Below the pieces are notes generated by a model. That model was not told where the DNA came from, searched no databases, and worked only from the letters and a program-made list of their open reading frames with translations. Below, piece after piece: positions 62,486 to 64,000 of a DNA stretch of 64,000 bases. Position 1 is the stretch's first letter. Each line of letters starts with the position of its first letter. The DNA is from an uncultured Clostridia bacterium (GTDB taxonomy: Bacteria > Bacillota > Clostridia > TANB77 > CAG-508): contig CAKOVI010000002.1 in the NCBI GenBank assembly GCA_934121905.1, forward strand, positions 124,001 through 188,000, written 5' to 3'. The position numbers were made by a program, and so were the translations under genes.

Positions 62486-64000
62486 ATGCTTTTAAAAGCA
62501 AAATTAAAGAAAGACAAAGGTATTACATTATTAGCTCTAGTAGTTACAATTATCATCATAATAATATTATCGACAATAACAATAAGCATGGTAACAGGTG
62601 AGAATCGGGATAATGAAAAATGCAACTAAAGCAAAAGAGAAAACTGAAATTGAAAACGAAAAAGAAATAGTTCAAAGAGCAACAGTAAATGCTATTGGAA
62701 AAAATAAATACGGAGACTTAAAACAAGATGAATTGCAAAATCAGTTAGATAAAGAAGCTGAAGAAAAAACGGAAGCTATAGACGTAGGAAACGAATTTGA
62801 AATACTATTTAAAGGGTCAAATAGATATTATGTGGTGGATAAAGATGGAAACATAAGCGAACCACAAATAATCATTGATGATAAAAATCCAGGGGATATA
62901 ACAAAAGATAGAGAAGGAAATGAACTAAAGGGAACGGCACAAGCCCCTTATGAAATATGGTGCGTAGAAGATTTGATAGAATGGTCAAATAATTATACAA
63001 AATATGTGAATAGTTATATAATTTTATGTAGAAATTTAAATTTTAAGTCTAAATATTCTTATCAAGATAGTCAGCGAACAGACTATGGGGATTTGAATGG
63101 AATTGAAGACGATGGAAATATTTTGATGCATGAGTTAATAACGGGAAGTGGATTTAATCCTATTTATAAGTTTATAGGCACTTTTGATGGAAAAGGCTTT
63201 ACAATAAAGAATTTATATATAGTAAGTGATAACGATGCAGGTTTTATTGTGTATGGAGAAGGTGTGCTAAAGAATATTTCAATAATGGGAGAAATTAGTA
63301 GCAAAAAAAATGCAGGAGTTGTTATATATCTTAGAAATGGAGTTTTAGAAAGAGTAACTAATTATGTAAGCATAAATGCAACTACAGCTGCAGGATTGGT
63401 AGGAGATGGAAGTGGAGAAATAAACAAATGTAGCAATTATGGCGATATTACTGCAGAAGCAGCTGTACGGAGGAATATGTGGAGATAGATTTTCTGGAAA
63501 AATAGTTAATTGTTTAAACTGTGGAGCTGTAAAATCAAATGGAAATAATAATTACGGGGTAGGTGGAATCTGTGGAAATACGTCATCAGATGTAACAATT
63601 GAGAATTGTATAAATAGAGGAAAAATATCTTATCTAGGTAAAAGAGCAAGTTGGTATTTTGGAGGAGCAGGAGGTATAATTGGTTTAATTAGAAATAAAG
63701 TAATAATAAAAAATACTATAAATGTTGGAAGTGTGGAATCAACTTCAGTAAGTGGAGCTATATGTGGAATGGAACTTTATTATTGGAGTAATGGAAGTAA
63801 GTATGAACGAGAAAATTTATATTATTTAGATAATGTGAAATTATGTACAGGAAGTATAGAAGACGATACTGAAAATATAAAACTTTTTCATAAAGAGGAG
63901 GCTAGAGATATTGTGACAGAATTAAATGACTATATTGAAAAAAATGAAAAAGAAACTGATTATTTAAAATGGAATTTAGAAAATGATGGATACCCTGGTT
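62486..64000 (+). CDS. Prepilin-like surface protein with GLUG-type repeats, two +1 shifts at CGG (runs off window)
   Basis: Three frames join. From the ATG at 62486: GITLLALVVTIIIIIILSTI with a type IV prepilin-like leader, ending MVTGEN. After C62606: GIMKNATKAKEKTEIENEKE, which with the preceding TGEN forms the TGENGI-x-x-A-x-x-AKEKTE motif common to clostridial prepilin-like proteins. After C63468: GGICGDRFSGKIVNCLNCG and further repeats of the type GGIxGxxxxxxIxNCxNxG, open to the window end. Skipping one C at each CGG gives a single protein of at least 504 residues. The GLUG-type repeats form a beta-helix; the product is probably displayed outside. Closely spaced ribosome binding site: GGGGAG. 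Confidence 0.85.
62606..62609 (+). other. CGG +1 shift site 7 (prepilin-like): AAT-C-GGG
   Basis: Zero frame stops seven codons later; skipping C joins TGEN to GIMKNA. Confidence 0.88.
63468..63471 (+). other. CGG +1 shift site 8 (prepilin-like): GTA-C-GGA
   Basis: Zero frame stops six codons later; skipping C joins AEAAV to GGICGD, a normal GLUG-repeat turn. Confidence 0.85.

Noticed and set aside
24349..63471. Treating the eight split genes as ordinary pseudogenes or random sequencing errors
   Set aside because: Every fault is the same base in the same context (C before GGN), not at homopolymers, and the genes are otherwise intact. True decay in this window (Fic, XRE, fragment at 55008) looks different. 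A systematic error is still kept as the rival explanation.
24400..63471. CGG simply reassigned to another amino acid as a triplet
   Set aside because: A triplet reassignment would not change the frame. At all eight sites the downstream sequence is one base out of phase, so a shift or a four-base codon is needed.

Overview
The window is about 64 kb of very AT-rich DNA. AGA is the main arginine codon, ribosome binding sites are strong AGGAGG type, a T-box controls thrS, and the genes are those of a Gram-positive anaerobe: LCP and S11 cell-wall enzymes, ComEA and DprA, AdhE, CvpA, and prepilin-like and DUF11-like surface proteins. I infer an uncultured gut-type member of the Clostridia. No species can be named from the sequence alone.

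Layout. 0-14 kb: end of addB, pgeF, an LD-carboxypeptidase, a glycosidase-like lipoprotein or membrane protein, a DnaJ-like chaperone, a VirD4-type coupling ATPase with two small partners, prfA, a DUF2207-like membrane protein, T-box plus thrS, and an M18 aminopeptidase. 13-21 kb is accessory: a reverse-strand coiled-coil operon, a compositionally foreign gene, an island of three genes (a possible UDG-fold protein, a DnaB-like ATPase, a CbxX/SpoVK-type AAA+ protein), then a tRNA-Arg flanked by a broken Fic gene and a broken XRE regulator. 21-31 kb: a GldA/F/G-type ABC system, YkvI, DUF5711, CvpA, LCP, D,D-carboxypeptidase, ComEA. 31-33 kb: a RhuM fragment, a CYTH protein, a candidate type I toxin-antitoxin locus, and tRNA-Cys and tRNA-Gly. 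33-46 kb: a second D,D-carboxypeptidase, a 1637-residue surface protein, an Ig-like protein with a GGDEF protein and an acidic coiled-coil protein, ribosomal proteins S9/L13, and a flippase. 46-64 kb: HU, a second foreign-looking gene, amidase, dprA, YitT, a second toxin-antitoxin-like locus, WG-repeat protein, acpS, tatD, yqeY, a ZIP transporter, pcrA, an M23 peptidase, adhE and a prepilin-like GLUG protein running off the end.

The main discovery is a genetic-decoding anomaly. Seven genes or gene remnants (YkvI, RhuM fragment, amidase, DprA, YitT, ZIP, and the prepilin-like protein twice) appear frameshifted. In all eight places the fault is the same: one extra C directly before a glycine codon GGN, so the codon reached in the original frame is CGG. 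Skipping the C, or reading CGGN as one glycine, restores the known family sequence exactly. Scanning every CGG by eye, I found no in-frame CGG in any other native-looking gene. The only three used as arginine sit in two genes whose composition differs from their neighbours. This suggests that CGG is not an ordinary arginine codon here but a +1 frameshift or quadruplet signal specifying glycine. A systematic assembly error is the main competing explanation.

Two other finds are a pair of loci with the same layout, each a short transmembrane-type peptide ORF facing a small RNA with a consensus promoter and a 15-bp terminator hairpin (candidate type I toxin-antitoxin systems), and four exact-length 23-bp tandem repeats that supply the -35 box of acpS.
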